Assembly: GCF_019247635.1 (NCBI RefSeq)
Contig: NZ_JAFBAR010000129.1
Location: 1 to 34,564 of the forward strand
Source of the DNA: Mycobacterium sp.
GTDB lineage: Bacteria; Actinomycetota; Actinomycetes; Mycobacteriales; Mycobacteriaceae
Length of the DNA: 34,564 nt
Reading direction: 5' to 3'
Part shown: positions 8,106-16,438 of the stretch, in pieces
Layout of the letters: the number at the start of each line of letters is the position of its first letter
Position numbering within the stretch: the first letter of the stretch is position 1
Program-made: the position numbers and the translations under genes
The notes under the pieces: model-generated
Database searches by the model: none
Told to the model about the DNA's origin: nothing
What the model saw: the letters and a program-made list of their open reading frames with translations, nothing else

Positions 8106-9692
8106 ATGACAGCCATGCCGCGCCCCAGCCCGCTGAGTTCGGCGCTGCTTTCTTTTGCGCTGCTGCTTGCCGGCCAGCAGTTGGCCTTCCCAACGGCCCT
8201 CCCAATGGCCCTCCCCACTGCCGGAGCCACCCCCGAGCCCGGCGCCGATCAGACCGTGAGCCCGGGGCCGCCGCCGGCAGCCGCGCCGCAGGCAAACTGG
8301 GGAAGCTGCGCCCAGTGGCTCGAGGACACCAGCGACGTCCCCACCGCAAAGTGCGCGACGGTGTCCGTCCCGGTCGACTACAACAATCCTGCTGGGGCAC
8401 AAGCCAAGTTGGCGGTCATCCGCATCCCGGCGACCGGTCAGCGGATCGGCTCGCTGCTGATCAATCCGGGTGGTCCGGGGGCGTCCGCGGTCGACATGGT
8501 CGCCGCGATGGCTTCCGAACTGGCAAACACAGATCTCGGGCGCCGCTTCGACCTGGTGGGCTTTGATCCGAGGGGAGTCGGCTACTCGACTCCGCCGCTG
8601 CGGTGTCGCAGCGACGCCGAGTTCGACGCCTACCGGCGTGACCCGATGGTCGACTACAGCCCGAGCGGCGTGGCGCACATTGAACAGGTCAACAAGCAGC
8701 TGGCGCAGCAATGCGTCGACAAGATGGGTACCGGCTTCCTGGCCAACGTCGGCACGGCGTCCGTGGTGCGCGACATGGACCTGGTGCGTCAGGCGCTGGG
8801 CGACGATCAGCTCAACTACCTCGGCTACAGCTACGGCACCGAGATCGGCACCGCGTACCTCGAACGGTTCGGCGACCACGTGCGCGCGATGGTGCTCGAC
8901 GGCGCGATCGACCCGACCCAAGGTCCGATCGAGGAGAACATCAACCAAATGGCCGGATTCCAAACGGCTTTCAACGACTACGCCGCCGACTGCGCCCGTT
9001 CGGCGGCCTGCCCGCTGGGCACCGACCCCAACCAGTGGGTCAACCGCTACCACGCGCTGGTCGACCCGCTGGTGGCCAAGCCGGGGAAGACGTCGGATCC
9101 GCGCGGACTGAGCTATGCGGATGCGACCACCGGCACCATCAACGCGCTCTACACCCCCCAGCACTGGAAGTACCTCACCAGCGGGCTGCTCGGGCTGCAG
9201 CGCGGCACCGACGCGGGCGACCTGTTGATGCTCGCCGACGACTACGAGGGCCGCGACAAGAACGGTCACTACAGCAACGACCAGGATGCGTTCAACGCGA
9301 TTCGATGTGTTGACGCGCCCACGCCGACGGACACGGCGTCATGGGTGTCCGCCGACCAACGGATCCGCCAGGCCGCACCGTTCCTCAGCTACGGACAATT
9401 CACCGGCAACGCCCCCCGCGATCTGTGTGCGCTGTGGCCGGTGCCGGCGACGTCGACGCCGCACACGCCCCCGCCGGCCGCGGCGGGCAAGGTCGTGGTG
9501 GTCTCCACCACCCACGACCCGGCGACTCCGTATCAGGCCGGGGTGGACCTGGCCCGGGAGCTGGGCGGTTCGCTGATCACCCACGACGGAACCCAGCACA
9601 CGGCGGTGTTCAACGGCGACAACTGTGTGGACGACGCGGTGGTGCGCTACTTCGTCGACTTGACGTTGCCCCAGGCTTTGCTGCGGTGTTAG
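8106..9692 (+). CDS. Secreted serine protease, paralogue of CaeA (Rv2223c-like)
   Basis: A 528-residue alpha/beta-hydrolase protease closely similar to the preceding gene along its whole length (NPGGPGAS, FDPRGVGYS, GYSYGTE nucleophile, THDPATPYQAG acid, GTQHTAVF histidine). It differs at the N-terminus: a Sec-type signal peptide (residues about 8-35) without a lipobox, followed by a Pro/Ala-rich stretch, so it is likely secreted or loosely cell-wall bound, not lipidated. The open frame begins at 8022, but the segment before 8106 is Arg/Asp-rich and precedes the signal sequence, so ATG 8106 or ATG 8115 is the probable start. The tandem arrangement shows an old duplication. Confidence 0.92.
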   Translation: MTAMPRPSPLSSALLSFALLLAGQQLAFPTALPMALPTAGATPEPGADQTVSPGPPPAAAPQANWGSCAQWLEDTSDVPTAKCATVSVPVDYNNPAGAQAKLAVIRIPATGQRIGSLLINPGGPGASAVDMVAAMASELANTDLGRRFDLVGFDPRGVGYSTPPLRCRSDAEFDAYRRDPMVDYSPSGVAHIEQVNKQLAQQCVDKMGTGFLANVGTASVVRDMDLVRQALGDDQLNYLGYSYGTEIGTAYLERFGDHVRAMVLDGAIDPTQGPIEENINQMAGFQTAFNDYAADCARSAACPLGTDPNQWVNRYHALVDPLVAKPGKTSDPRGLSYADATTGTINALYTPQHWKYLTSGLLGLQRGTDAGDLLMLADDYEGRDKNGHYSNDQDAFNAIRCVDAPTPTDTASWVSADQRIRQAAPFLSYGQFTGNAPRDLCALWPVPATSTPHTPPPAAAGKVVVVSTTHDPATPYQAGVDLARELGGSLITHDGTQHTAVFNGDNCVDDAVVRYFVDLTLPQALLRC

Positions 9693-9724
9693 TCGGAACC
9701 CGCAACGCTTCCGGCCGGGCATTG

Positions 9725-9740
9725 GTAACGCAGATTTAAC
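9725..9740 (+). promoter_or_regulatory. GlnR-like two-box site upstream of glnA2
   Basis: GTAAC (9725-9729), six bases, TTAAC (9736-9740) fits the a-box/b-box spacing of actinobacterial GlnR operators (GTNAC-N6-GNAAC type), with a poorer second box. It sits 10 bases before the putative -10, a position from which an OmpR-type activator could act. Confidence 0.4.
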
Positions 9741-9750
9741 AGCTATTGCA

Positions 9751-9756
9751 TACTGT
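9751..9756 (+). promoter_or_regulatory. Putative glnA2 -10 (TACTGT), leaderless
   Basis: TACTGT matches TANNNT and is 7 bases from ATG 9764; there is no Shine-Dalgarno before that ATG, and no good -35 at 17-18 bases. Confidence 0.5.
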
Positions 9757-9763
9757 TCGAATC

Positions 9764-11104
9764 ATGGATCGACAGAAGGAATTCGTCCTCCGCACGCTGG
9801 AAGAGCGGGACATTCGCTTTGTGCGGCTCTGGTTCACCGACGTGCTCGGTTTCCTCAAGTCGGTCGCCATCGCGCCAGCCGAACTCGAGGGCGCATTCGA
9901 GGAAGGCATCGGCTTCGACGGATCCTCGATCGAGGGCTTCGCGCGGGTCTCCGAGTCCGACACCGTGGCGCACCCAGACCCGTCGACGTTTCAGGTGCTG
10001 CCCTGGGCCACCGACTCGGGTCACCACCATTCCGCGCGGATGTTCTGCGACATCACGATGCCGGACGGTTCGCCGTCGTGGGCCGACCCGCGGCACGTGC
10101 TGCGGCGTCAGCTGCAGAAGGCCAACGACCTTGGCTTTTCCTGCTATGTGCACCCCGAAATCGAGTTCTTTCTGCTGAAGCCCGGCGAGGAGGACGGGTC
10201 GGTGCCGGTTCCGGTCGACAACGCCGGCTACTTCGACCAGGCGGTACACGACTCCGCGTCCAACTTCCGCCGCAACGCCATCGAATCCTTGGAGTTCATG
10301 GGCATCTCGGTGGAGTTCAGCCATCACGAGGGCGCGCCCGGTCAGCAGGAGATCGACCTGCGATTCGCCGACGCGCTGTCGATGGCCGATAACGTGATGA
10401 CCTTCCGCTACGTGATCAAGGAAGTGGCACTCGAGAACGGCGCGCGGGCCTCGTTCATGCCTAAGCCGTTCGGTCAGCACCCCGGCTCGGCGATGCACAC
10501 CCACATGAGCCTGTTCGAGGGCGACGTGAACGCCTTCCACAGCGTCGATGATCCGCTGCAGTTGTCAGACATCGGCAAGTCGTTCATTGCGGGGATCCTG
10601 GAGCACGCCTCGGAGATCAGTGCGGTTACCAATCAGTGGGTCAACTCTTACAAGCGGCTGGTGCAGGGCGGCGAGGCGCCGACCGCCGCGTCCTGGGGCG
10701 CGGCCAACCGGTCCGCCCTGGTGCGGGTGCCGATGTACACCCCGCACAAGACGTCGTCGCGGCGTATCGAGGTGCGCAGCCCCGACTCCGCGTGCAATCC
10801 GTACCTGACGTTCGCGGTGTTGCTGGCCGCCGGATTGCGCGGTGTGGAGAAGGGCTACGTGCTGGGCCCGCAGGCCGAGGACAACGTCTGGGACCTGACG
10901 CCCGAGGAACGCCGCACCATGGGCTACCGCGAGTTGCCGAGCAGTCTGGACAGCGCGCTGCGCGCCATGGAAGCCTCCGAACTCGTCGCGGAAGCCTTGG
11001 GGGAGCACGTTTTTGACTTCTTCCTGCGCAACAAGCGCACCGAGTGGGCCAACTACCGCAGCCATGTCACGCCCTACGAGCTGAGCACGTACCTGTCGCT
11101 GTAG
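9764..11104 (+). CDS. glnA2: Glutamine synthetase GlnA2
   Basis: Type I-alpha-like glutamine synthetase homologue, 446 residues. Conserved parts: GFDGSSIEGFARV near the N-terminus, EIEFFLL (metal ligands), HHEGAPGQQEIDLRF, FMPKPFGQHPGSAMHTHMSLF, NQWVNSYKRLV and the RSPDSACNPYLTF substrate segment. GlnA2 of M. tuberculosis is not essential for glutamine supply, and its homologues in actinobacteria have been linked to gamma-glutamylation of other amines; that is family knowledge. The frame opens at a TTG at 9746, but ATG 9764 matches the relative and the -10 spacing. It is followed 55 bases later by glnE. Confidence 0.96.
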   Translation: MDRQKEFVLRTLEERDIRFVRLWFTDVLGFLKSVAIAPAELEGAFEEGIGFDGSSIEGFARVSESDTVAHPDPSTFQVLPWATDSGHHHSARMFCDITMPDGSPSWADPRHVLRRQLQKANDLGFSCYVHPEIEFFLLKPGEEDGSVPVPVDNAGYFDQAVHDSASNFRRNAIESLEFMGISVEFSHHEGAPGQQEIDLRFADALSMADNVMTFRYVIKEVALENGARASFMPKPFGQHPGSAMHTHMSLFEGDVNAFHSVDDPLQLSDIGKSFIAGILEHASEISAVTNQWVNSYKRLVQGGEAPTAASWGAANRSALVRVPMYTPHKTSSRRIEVRSPDSACNPYLTFAVLLAAGLRGVEKGYVLGPQAEDNVWDLTPEERRTMGYRELPSSLDSALRAMEASELVAEALGEHVFDFFLRNKRTEWANYRSHVTPYELSTYLSL

Positions 11105-11146
11105 ATTCCCCGGCCAGCTGCAAGCGGTCGGGCGGTCCTGTTGCGC

Positions 11147-11152
11147 TACCGT
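11147..11152 (+). promoter_or_regulatory. Putative glnE -10 (TACCGT)
   Basis: TACCGT lies 7 bases before GTG 11160 and only 1 base before GTG 11154. If the transcript is leaderless this spacing favours 11160 as the start. Confidence 0.4.
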
Positions 11153-11159
11153 CGTGGTC

Positions 11160-14138
11160 GTGACCGTTCCCGCGACGCAGCGACCCAGGGTGCCCAGCGC
11201 CGGTCGGCTCGGGTTGGTCGATCCGCCGGCAGGCGACCGGCTCGCACAGTTGGGCTGGACCGGTAGTGATGACCGGGCTTTTGTCGACCGGCTGTGGGCG
11301 CTGTCGCGCGCACCCGACCCCGATGCCGCACTGCGCGCGTTGGTTCGGCTGTCGGAAAATCCCGACACCCGGTGGGACGAGCTGGACGCCGCCCTGCTCA
11401 CCGACCGCGCCTTGCGCGGGCGGTTGTTCTCCTTGCTGGGCTCCTCGCTGGCCTTTGGCGATCACCTGGCCGCCCGCCCGCAGTCGTGGAAACTGTTGCG
11501 CGGCAGCTCTAGATCGTCCACCCCCGACCAGTTGCGGGAGGCGTTCGACAAGTGCGTCGACGAATCGTTGGATGCGCCGGCTGCGGCCGTCCCCCGATTG
11601 CGTGCCCTCTACCGCGACCAGCTGATGGTGCTGGCCGCGCTCGATCTGGCGGCCACCGTCGAGGACGAACCCGTGCTGCCGTACAAGGTGGTGGTCACCC
11701 AGCTGGCGGATCTGGCCGACGCAGCGATGGGGGCCGCGTTGCGGGTGGCCGAAGCGACCGTGTGCGGTGACCGTACGCCGCCGCGGCTCGCGGTCATCGC
11801 GATGGGCAAATGTGGTGCCCGCGAACTGAATTACGTCAGTGACGTCGATGTCATCTTCGTCGTCGAGCGCGCCGACGGACTCAGCGCCCGCGTGGCCAGC
11901 GAAATGATGCGGGTGGCCTCGTCGGCGTTCTTCGAGGTCGATGCCGGGCTGCGACCGGAGGGGCGCAGCGGCGAGCTGGTCCGCACGGTCGAGTCGCACG
12001 TCGCCTACTACCAGCGGTGGGCGAAGACCTGGGAGTTCCAGGCGTTGCTGAAGGCCCGCGCGGCCGTCGGCGATGCGGAACTCGCCGAGCGCTATCTGAC
12101 CGCGCTTCGCCCGATGGTGTGGACGGCCTGCGAACGGTCGGACTTCGTGGTCGAGGTGCAGGCCATGCGGCGCAGGGTGGAGCACTTGGTGCCGGCCGAT
12201 ATCCGCGGCCGTGAGATCAAGCTCGGCAGTGGCGGATTGCGGGACGTCGAGTTCGCGGTGCAGCTGCTGCAGCTGGTGCATGGCCGCGGCGACGAGTCGC
12301 TGCACGTGGCCTCCACGGTCGACGCGCTGGCGGCCTTGGGTGAGGGCGGCTACGTGGGCCGCGAGGACGCGGCCAACCTGACCGCGTCCTACGAATTCTT
12401 GCGGCTGCTCGAGCACCGCCTGCAGCTGCAGCGGCTCAAGCGCACCCATCTGCTGCCCGACCCCGACGACGAGGAGGCGGTGCGCTGGCTGGCGCGCGCG
12501 GCGCATATCCGGCCCGACGGCCGACGCGATTCGGCGGGCGTGCTGCGCGAGGAGCTCAAGCATCAGAACGTTCGGGTGTCGAAATTGCACGCCAAGCTCT
12601 TCTATCAGCCGCTGCTGGAATCGATCGGCCCGGCCGGACTCGAAATCGCGGGGGGCATGACCCCGGAGGCGGCCGAGCGTCAGCTCGCCGCGCTGGGCTA
12701 CGAGGGTCCGCAGACCGCGTTGAAGCACATGTCGGCCCTGGTGAACCAAAGCGGCCGGCGTGGACGGGTGCAGTCGGTGCTGTTGCCCAGGTTGCTGGAC
12801 TGGATGTCGGACACCCCGGACCCCGATGCGGGGTTGTTGTGGTACCGGAAGCTCAGTGAGGCGCTGGCCGCGCAGAGCTGGTACCTATCGACGCTCCGCG
12901 ACAAGCCCGCGGTGGCCAAGCGGCTGATGCATGTGCTGGGCACCTCGGCGTATGTGGCGGACCTGCTGATGCGTTCGCCCGACGTCGTTCAGCGGTACGG
13001 CGACGGACCGTCGGGCCCCAAGCTGCTCGAAGTCGAACCCGCCGCGGTGGCCCGTGCCCTGATCGCGGTGGCGGCGCGGCACCCCGACCCCGCGCGCGCC
13101 GTCGCCACCACGCTCAACGTGCGCCGGGCGGAGCTGGCCCGGATCGCGTCGGCCGATCTGCTTGGCATGCTCGACGTCTGGGACGTGTGCAAGGCGCTCA
13201 CCTCGGTGCGCGTGGCGGTGCTGCAGGCCGCGCTGGACGCGGTGATCCGGGCCAACGTCCGCGCGGACGGCAGCGTGCCGGCCACCTTATCGGTGATCGG
13301 GATGGGCCGGCTGGGTGGCCGGGAGCTGAGCTACGCGTCCGACGCTGACGTCATGTTCGTGTGTGAGCCCGCCAACGGCGCCGACGACGCGCACGCCGTG
13401 CGCTGGTCAATCCTGGTCGCAGAGCAGGTCCGCAAGCTGCTCGGCACGCCCAGCGTCGACCCGGCGATCGAGATCGACACCAACCTGCGGCCCGAAGGCC
13501 GCAACGGTCCGCTGGTCCGCACCCTGGCCTCCTACGAGGCGTACTACGCGCAGTGGGCGCAGCCGTGGGAGATCCAGGCGCTGTTGCGGGCCAGCTGGGT
13601 GGCGGGTGACCCGGCGTTGGGGGAGCGCTTCCTGCACATGGTGGACACGACGCGCTATCCCCAGGGTGGGGTATCGGCGGAGGCGGTCCTGGAAATCCGG
13701 CGCATCAAGGCGCGCGTTGACGCCGAGCGGCTGCCGCGCGGCGCCGACCCCAAGACCCACACCAAGTTGGGCCGCGGGGGACTGGCCGACATCGAATGGA
13801 CCGTGCAGTTGCTGCAGCTGCGACACGCGCATGAGATCCCGGCCCTGCACAACACCTCGACGCTGGAAAGCCTGGACGTCATCGCCGCGGAGAAGCTGAT
13901 CGACGACGAGGACGCGGACCTGCTCCGCCAAGCCTGGTTGACCGTGACCGGGGCCCGCAACGCGCTGACGCTGGTCCGCGGCAAACCCACCGACCAGTTA
14001 CCGGGGCCCGGACGCCAGCTCAACGCGGTCGCGGTTGCAGCGGGCTGGGCCAGCGTCGACGGAGGCGAATTCTTGGACAACTATCTGCGGGTGACTCGCC
14101 GGGCAAAAGGGGTCGTGCTCAAGGTGTTTGGGAGTTGA
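11160..14138 (+). CDS. glnE: Glutamine synthetase adenylyltransferase / adenylyl-removing enzyme
   Basis: GlnE attaches AMP to, and removes it from, a tyrosine of glutamine synthetase GlnA1. About 992 residues with the usual duplicated architecture: N-terminal nucleotidyltransferase domain with VIAMGKCGARELNYVSDVDVIFV (about residues 215-240) and a C-terminal one with VIGMGRLGGRELSYASDADVMFV (about 710-735), each followed by its helical partner (GSGGLRDVEFAVQLLQL and GRGGLADIEWTVQLLQL). Start: GTG 11160 fits the upstream -10; GTG 11154 is the start that annotators commonly use for the relative (MVVT). The stop overlaps the next gene by four bases (TTGA). Confidence 0.96.
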   Translation: MTVPATQRPRVPSAGRLGLVDPPAGDRLAQLGWTGSDDRAFVDRLWALSRAPDPDAALRALVRLSENPDTRWDELDAALLTDRALRGRLFSLLGSSLAFGDHLAARPQSWKLLRGSSRSSTPDQLREAFDKCVDESLDAPAAAVPRLRALYRDQLMVLAALDLAATVEDEPVLPYKVVVTQLADLADAAMGAALRVAEATVCGDRTPPRLAVIAMGKCGARELNYVSDVDVIFVVERADGLSARVASEMMRVASSAFFEVDAGLRPEGRSGELVRTVESHVAYYQRWAKTWEFQALLKARAAVGDAELAERYLTALRPMVWTACERSDFVVEVQAMRRRVEHLVPADIRGREIKLGSGGLRDVEFAVQLLQLVHGRGDESLHVASTVDALAALGEGGYVGREDAANLTASYEFLRLLEHRLQLQRLKRTHLLPDPDDEEAVRWLARAAHIRPDGRRDSAGVLREELKHQNVRVSKLHAKLFYQPLLESIGPAGLEIAGGMTPEAAERQLAALGYEGPQTALKHMSALVNQSGRRGRVQSVLLPRLLDWMSDTPDPDAGLLWYRKLSEALAAQSWYLSTLRDKPAVAKRLMHVLGTSAYVADLLMRSPDVVQRYGDGPSGPKLLEVEPAAVARALIAVAARHPDPARAVATTLNVRRAELARIASADLLGMLDVWDVCKALTSVRVAVLQAALDAVIRANVRADGSVPATLSVIGMGRLGGRELSYASDADVMFVCEPANGADDAHAVRWSILVAEQVRKLLGTPSVDPAIEIDTNLRPEGRNGPLVRTLASYEAYYAQWAQPWEIQALLRASWVAGDPALGERFLHMVDTTRYPQGGVSAEAVLEIRRIKARVDAERLPRGADPKTHTKLGRGGLADIEWTVQLLQLRHAHEIPALHNTSTLESLDVIAAEKLIDDEDADLLRQAWLTVTGARNALTLVRGKPTDQLPGPGRQLNAVAVAAGWASVDGGEFLDNYLRVTRRAKGVVLKVFGS

Positions 14139-14779
14139 GTCAGCACACGGCAGGCTTCGGCGCCACTTTCGAGGTACTCAGCGCGGACGAACTCGATCGA
14201 GTGAAGACCCGCTACGCGCCCTTGACGGAGGCGGTTCGGGCGCTGATCGAGGCCACCATCTGGACCCAGGCCGACGACGACGTCGTCGAAGGCGCTCGGA
14301 CCGCGATCGAGGCGCTGACCCAGTCGCTGCGGCAGAAGACCCGTCCGGCCGGCATGAGCTACGTCGTCGACGGTCATCCATTACCGCTGGGAAACGCCGC
14401 GATCGGTCTGTGCAATCCGATCGCCCCGCCGATGGTCGTTCACCACGAGGCCGACGGGCGGTGCTGGAGCGACTTTATCCTCGGCTCGGCCTACGAGGGC
14501 CCGCCGCGCCTGGTGCACGGGGGTGTCAGCGCCCTGGTGCTCGACCACATCCTCGGTGAGGCGGCCAGCCAGGGCATGACCAAGCCGCGCTTCACCGGAA
14601 CCCTGACCGTGAAGTACCTGCGCGGCACGCCCCTGGGCCCGCTGCGCGCCGAGGCGTCCATCGACCGGACTGAAGGCGTCAAAACCTTTGCACGAGGCCA
14701 TATTTCGGATGCTACGGGGATCACGGTGGAGGCGCACGGTGTGTTCATTCAGCCGGCGTGGGCGCGGGAAGCCGAATGA
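14135..14779 (+). CDS. PaaI-type hotdog thioesterase
   Basis: A 214-residue protein whose C-terminal 110 residues form a hotdog thioesterase fold of the PaaI/4HBT kind: VHGGVSALVLDHILGEAA (helix with the HGG active-site turn) followed by the strands GTLTVKYLRGTPLGPLRAEA and VEAHGVFI. The N-terminal 100 residues look helical. Such enzymes hydrolyse acyl-CoA thioesters; the substrate cannot be told. The start is TTG 14135, overlapping the glnE stop as TTGA, and the gene's own stop overlaps the next start as ATGA, so it appears coupled on both sides. I do not recall this gene between glnE and glnA1 in M. tuberculosis. Confidence 0.85.
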   Translation: MSQHTAGFGATFEVLSADELDRVKTRYAPLTEAVRALIEATIWTQADDDVVEGARTAIEALTQSLRQKTRPAGMSYVVDGHPLPLGNAAIGLCNPIAPPMVVHHEADGRCWSDFILGSAYEGPPRLVHGGVSALVLDHILGEAASQGMTKPRFTGTLTVKYLRGTPLGPLRAEASIDRTEGVKTFARGHISDATGITVEAHGVFIQPAWAREAE

Positions 14780-15636
14780 AGTTCTACATCAGCAGCGCCT
14801 TTTTGGACACCGCGGAGATCATCGAGATCGCCAGGGCCGCCGACGAACTCGGCTACGACGGCCTCGGGATCCCCGACCACGTCGTCAACCTGGAGACGCT
14901 GGCCACGCCGTACCCGTACACCAAAGACGGTCAGCGACGGTGGCAGCCGTTCACCGACTGGCCCGACCCGTGGGTTCTCGTCGGCGCGCTGGCGCAGGTC
15001 ACCACGCGGCTACGGTTCGTCACCACCGTCTACGTCCCGGGGATGCGCAATCCCTATCACGCGGCGAAAGCCATTGGCACCGCATCGGTCCTGGCCTCCG
15101 GCCGGGTGGAACTCGGCATCGGTGTCGGCTGGTGTGCAGAGGAGTTCGACCTGATGGGCGAACAGTTCGCCGCTCGCGGCAAACGCACCGACGAGATGCT
15201 GCAGTTGATGCGCACGCTGTGGGAACCGGGCTGGTCGCAATTCGACGGCGAGTTCTACCGCGCGCCGCGGCTGGAGATGCAGCCCACGCCACCGCACATA
15301 CCTGTGTACGTGGGTGGCCTCAGTGACGTCGCGCTGCGCCGCGCCGCCCGCCACGACGGCTGGATCGGCGACCTGATCAAGACCGACCGCGCCATCGAGG
15401 CCGTCGGGCGGCTGCGGGAGCTGCGTCGTGAAAACGGTTTGGCACTGGACGATTTCACCGTCTTGACGCCGCTCACCGACGCCTTCACCGTCGCCGACTA
15501 CCGACGCGCGGAGGAAGCCGGCATCACCGGCATCATCACCATGCCGTGGATGTTCTACGCCGGGGCCAACGCCAGCGTGGCCGACAAGATCGACGGCATG
15601 CGGCGCTTCCGCAAGGACCTGGCGCTCGACGCGTAG
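14776..15636 (+). CDS. F420-dependent LLM-class oxidoreductase (TIGR03619-like)
   Basis: Luciferase-like monooxygenase family, 286 residues, TIM-barrel. It opens with MKFYISSAFLDTAEIIEIA and shows GYDGLGIPDHV, RLRFVTTVYVPGMRNPYHAAK, ASGRVELGIGVGWCAEEF (the non-prolyl cis-peptide region) and PVYVGGLSDVALRRAARHDGWIGD near the cofactor phosphate. In mycobacteria most members of this subfamily are predicted to use coenzyme F420, not FMN; substrate unknown. ATG 14776 overlaps the thioesterase stop as ATGA, so the pair is probably a functional unit, perhaps acting on an acyl or alicyclic CoA intermediate; that is inference. Confidence 0.88.
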   Translation: MKFYISSAFLDTAEIIEIARAADELGYDGLGIPDHVVNLETLATPYPYTKDGQRRWQPFTDWPDPWVLVGALAQVTTRLRFVTTVYVPGMRNPYHAAKAIGTASVLASGRVELGIGVGWCAEEFDLMGEQFAARGKRTDEMLQLMRTLWEPGWSQFDGEFYRAPRLEMQPTPPHIPVYVGGLSDVALRRAARHDGWIGDLIKTDRAIEAVGRLRELRRENGLALDDFTVLTPLTDAFTVADYRRAEEAGITGIITMPWMFYAGANASVADKIDGMRRFRKDLALDA

Positions 15637-15660
15637 CGGCTGACCCGCCATACTCCACGC

Positions 15661-15882
15661 ATGGCTTTTACGGTGGTCTTCGCAAACGGGGAAGCGCGGG
15701 ATTACGGTGCATCCGACAGCTTCGAGATCACCGATGCGGGCGTGCTGATGATCCATATGAAGCGCGACGACGTCGACCTGCACATTGTGGCGCCGGGGGC
15801 CTGGCTCGAGGTCGTCCAGATGGCGGAGGGGCAGTCCGTCAAGATGACGCGCGTGATCGTCGGGCACAGGCCTCGCACCTGA
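15661..15882 (+). CDS. Small conserved hypothetical protein, 73 residues
   Basis: Begins 24 bases after the LLM gene. The 73-residue sequence (MAFTVVFANGEARDYG to the end) has alternating hydrophobic pattern suggesting a small beta-sheet protein, no signal peptide, no Cys and no known motif. The codon use matches its neighbours and the start is an ATG, so I believe it is real, but I do not recognise the family and see no ribosome site. It may belong to the glnE-thioesterase-LLM transcription unit. Confidence 0.6.
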   Translation: MAFTVVFANGEARDYGASDSFEITDAGVLMIHMKRDDVDLHIVAPGAWLEVVQMAEGQSVKMTRVIVGHRPRT

Positions 15883-16015
15883 GCAGGCCGCCGCGCAGCG
15901 CGTCCGGGGCCACCTGAGAATTCGCCAAGGATTTATCAAGAAACCATAAAGGGCCGGTGTCGATTCTGGTGTCAACGCAAAAAGCGTCCGTCACACAGAT
16001 CACCGGGAGAGTCCA

Positions 16016-16351
16016 ATGTTCACACGTCGTTTCACCGCTTCCTTCACCGGAACCGCCCTGGCCGCCGGTGCGCTCGGCCTGGCCGCGCTCGGCCTCGCCG
16101 GCACCGCCGGCGCAACCTCGACCGACAACGCGTTCCTCGCTCAGATTCAGGCGGACGGGATCACGCCGCCGAGCGCCGCGAGCGCCATCGGCGAGGCGCA
16201 CGGAGTCTGCACGGCCCTCGACCAGGGCGCCTCGCCCCAGGCCGTCTACAGCGCGGTGGCCCAGACCACGGGTCTGAGCGCCAAGGCCTCCAAGACCTTC
16301 GCCGTCGACGCCGCGTCGGCCTACTGCCCGCAGTACGTCACGTCGAGCTAG
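16016..16351 (+). CDS. Secreted DUF732-type protein
   Basis: A 111-residue exported protein. A Sec signal peptide (residues 1-33, R4-R5, long Ala/Leu core, cleavage after A31-G-A33) is followed by a mature domain of about 78 residues with two cysteines, C65 and C104, likely to form a disulphide. The pattern FLAQIQADGITPP, then VCTALDQG, then YCP near the end is the mycobacterial DUF732 signature; function unknown, exported. GGGAGAG at 16005-16011 gives a good ribosome site before ATG 16016. It has a 133-base upstream gap, so probably its own promoter, and is followed by a strong hairpin terminator. Confidence 0.92.
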   Translation: MFTRRFTASFTGTALAAGALGLAALGLAGTAGATSTDNAFLAQIQADGITPPSAASAIGEAHGVCTALDQGASPQAVYSAVAQTTGLSAKASKTFAVDAASAYCPQYVTSS

Positions 16352-16360
16352 CGGAAAACA

Positions 16361-16396
16361 AACAGTGCGGGGCCCCGCAGGGGTCCCCGCACTGTT
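16361..16396. terminator. Bidirectional hairpin terminator between DUF732 gene and glnA1
   Basis: Arms AACAGTGCGGGG (16361-16372) and its exact complement (16385-16396) form a 12-bp stem, extended inward by three more pairs past one mismatch, with a 4-base loop. It lies between convergent genes and can serve both. No long U-tract follows, as is common in mycobacteria. Confidence 0.75.
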
Positions 16397-16403
16397 GTGT
16401 CCG

Positions 16404-16438
16404 GACGTCTTTAGACGTCTTAGACGTCGTTAAACGTC
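16404..16438. repeat. GACGTC short repeats across the glnA1 stop codon
   Basis: GACGTC at 16404, 16414 and 16423 and AACGTC at 16433 recur with a 9-10 base period, separated by T/A-rich spacers. The last copy encodes the end of GlnA1; the others lie just after its stop. It may reflect slippage duplication of the gene's 3' end. Confidence 0.65.

Noticed and set aside
8082..9269. Minus-strand open frame of 395 codons opposite the second protease
   Set aside because: Antisense shadow without motifs; the plus-strand protease is full length with its triad.
11067..12749. Minus-strand open frame of 560 codons opposite glnE
   Set aside because: Antisense to the N-terminal half of GlnE; composition biased to Arg/Gln/Gly/His; no recognisable domain.
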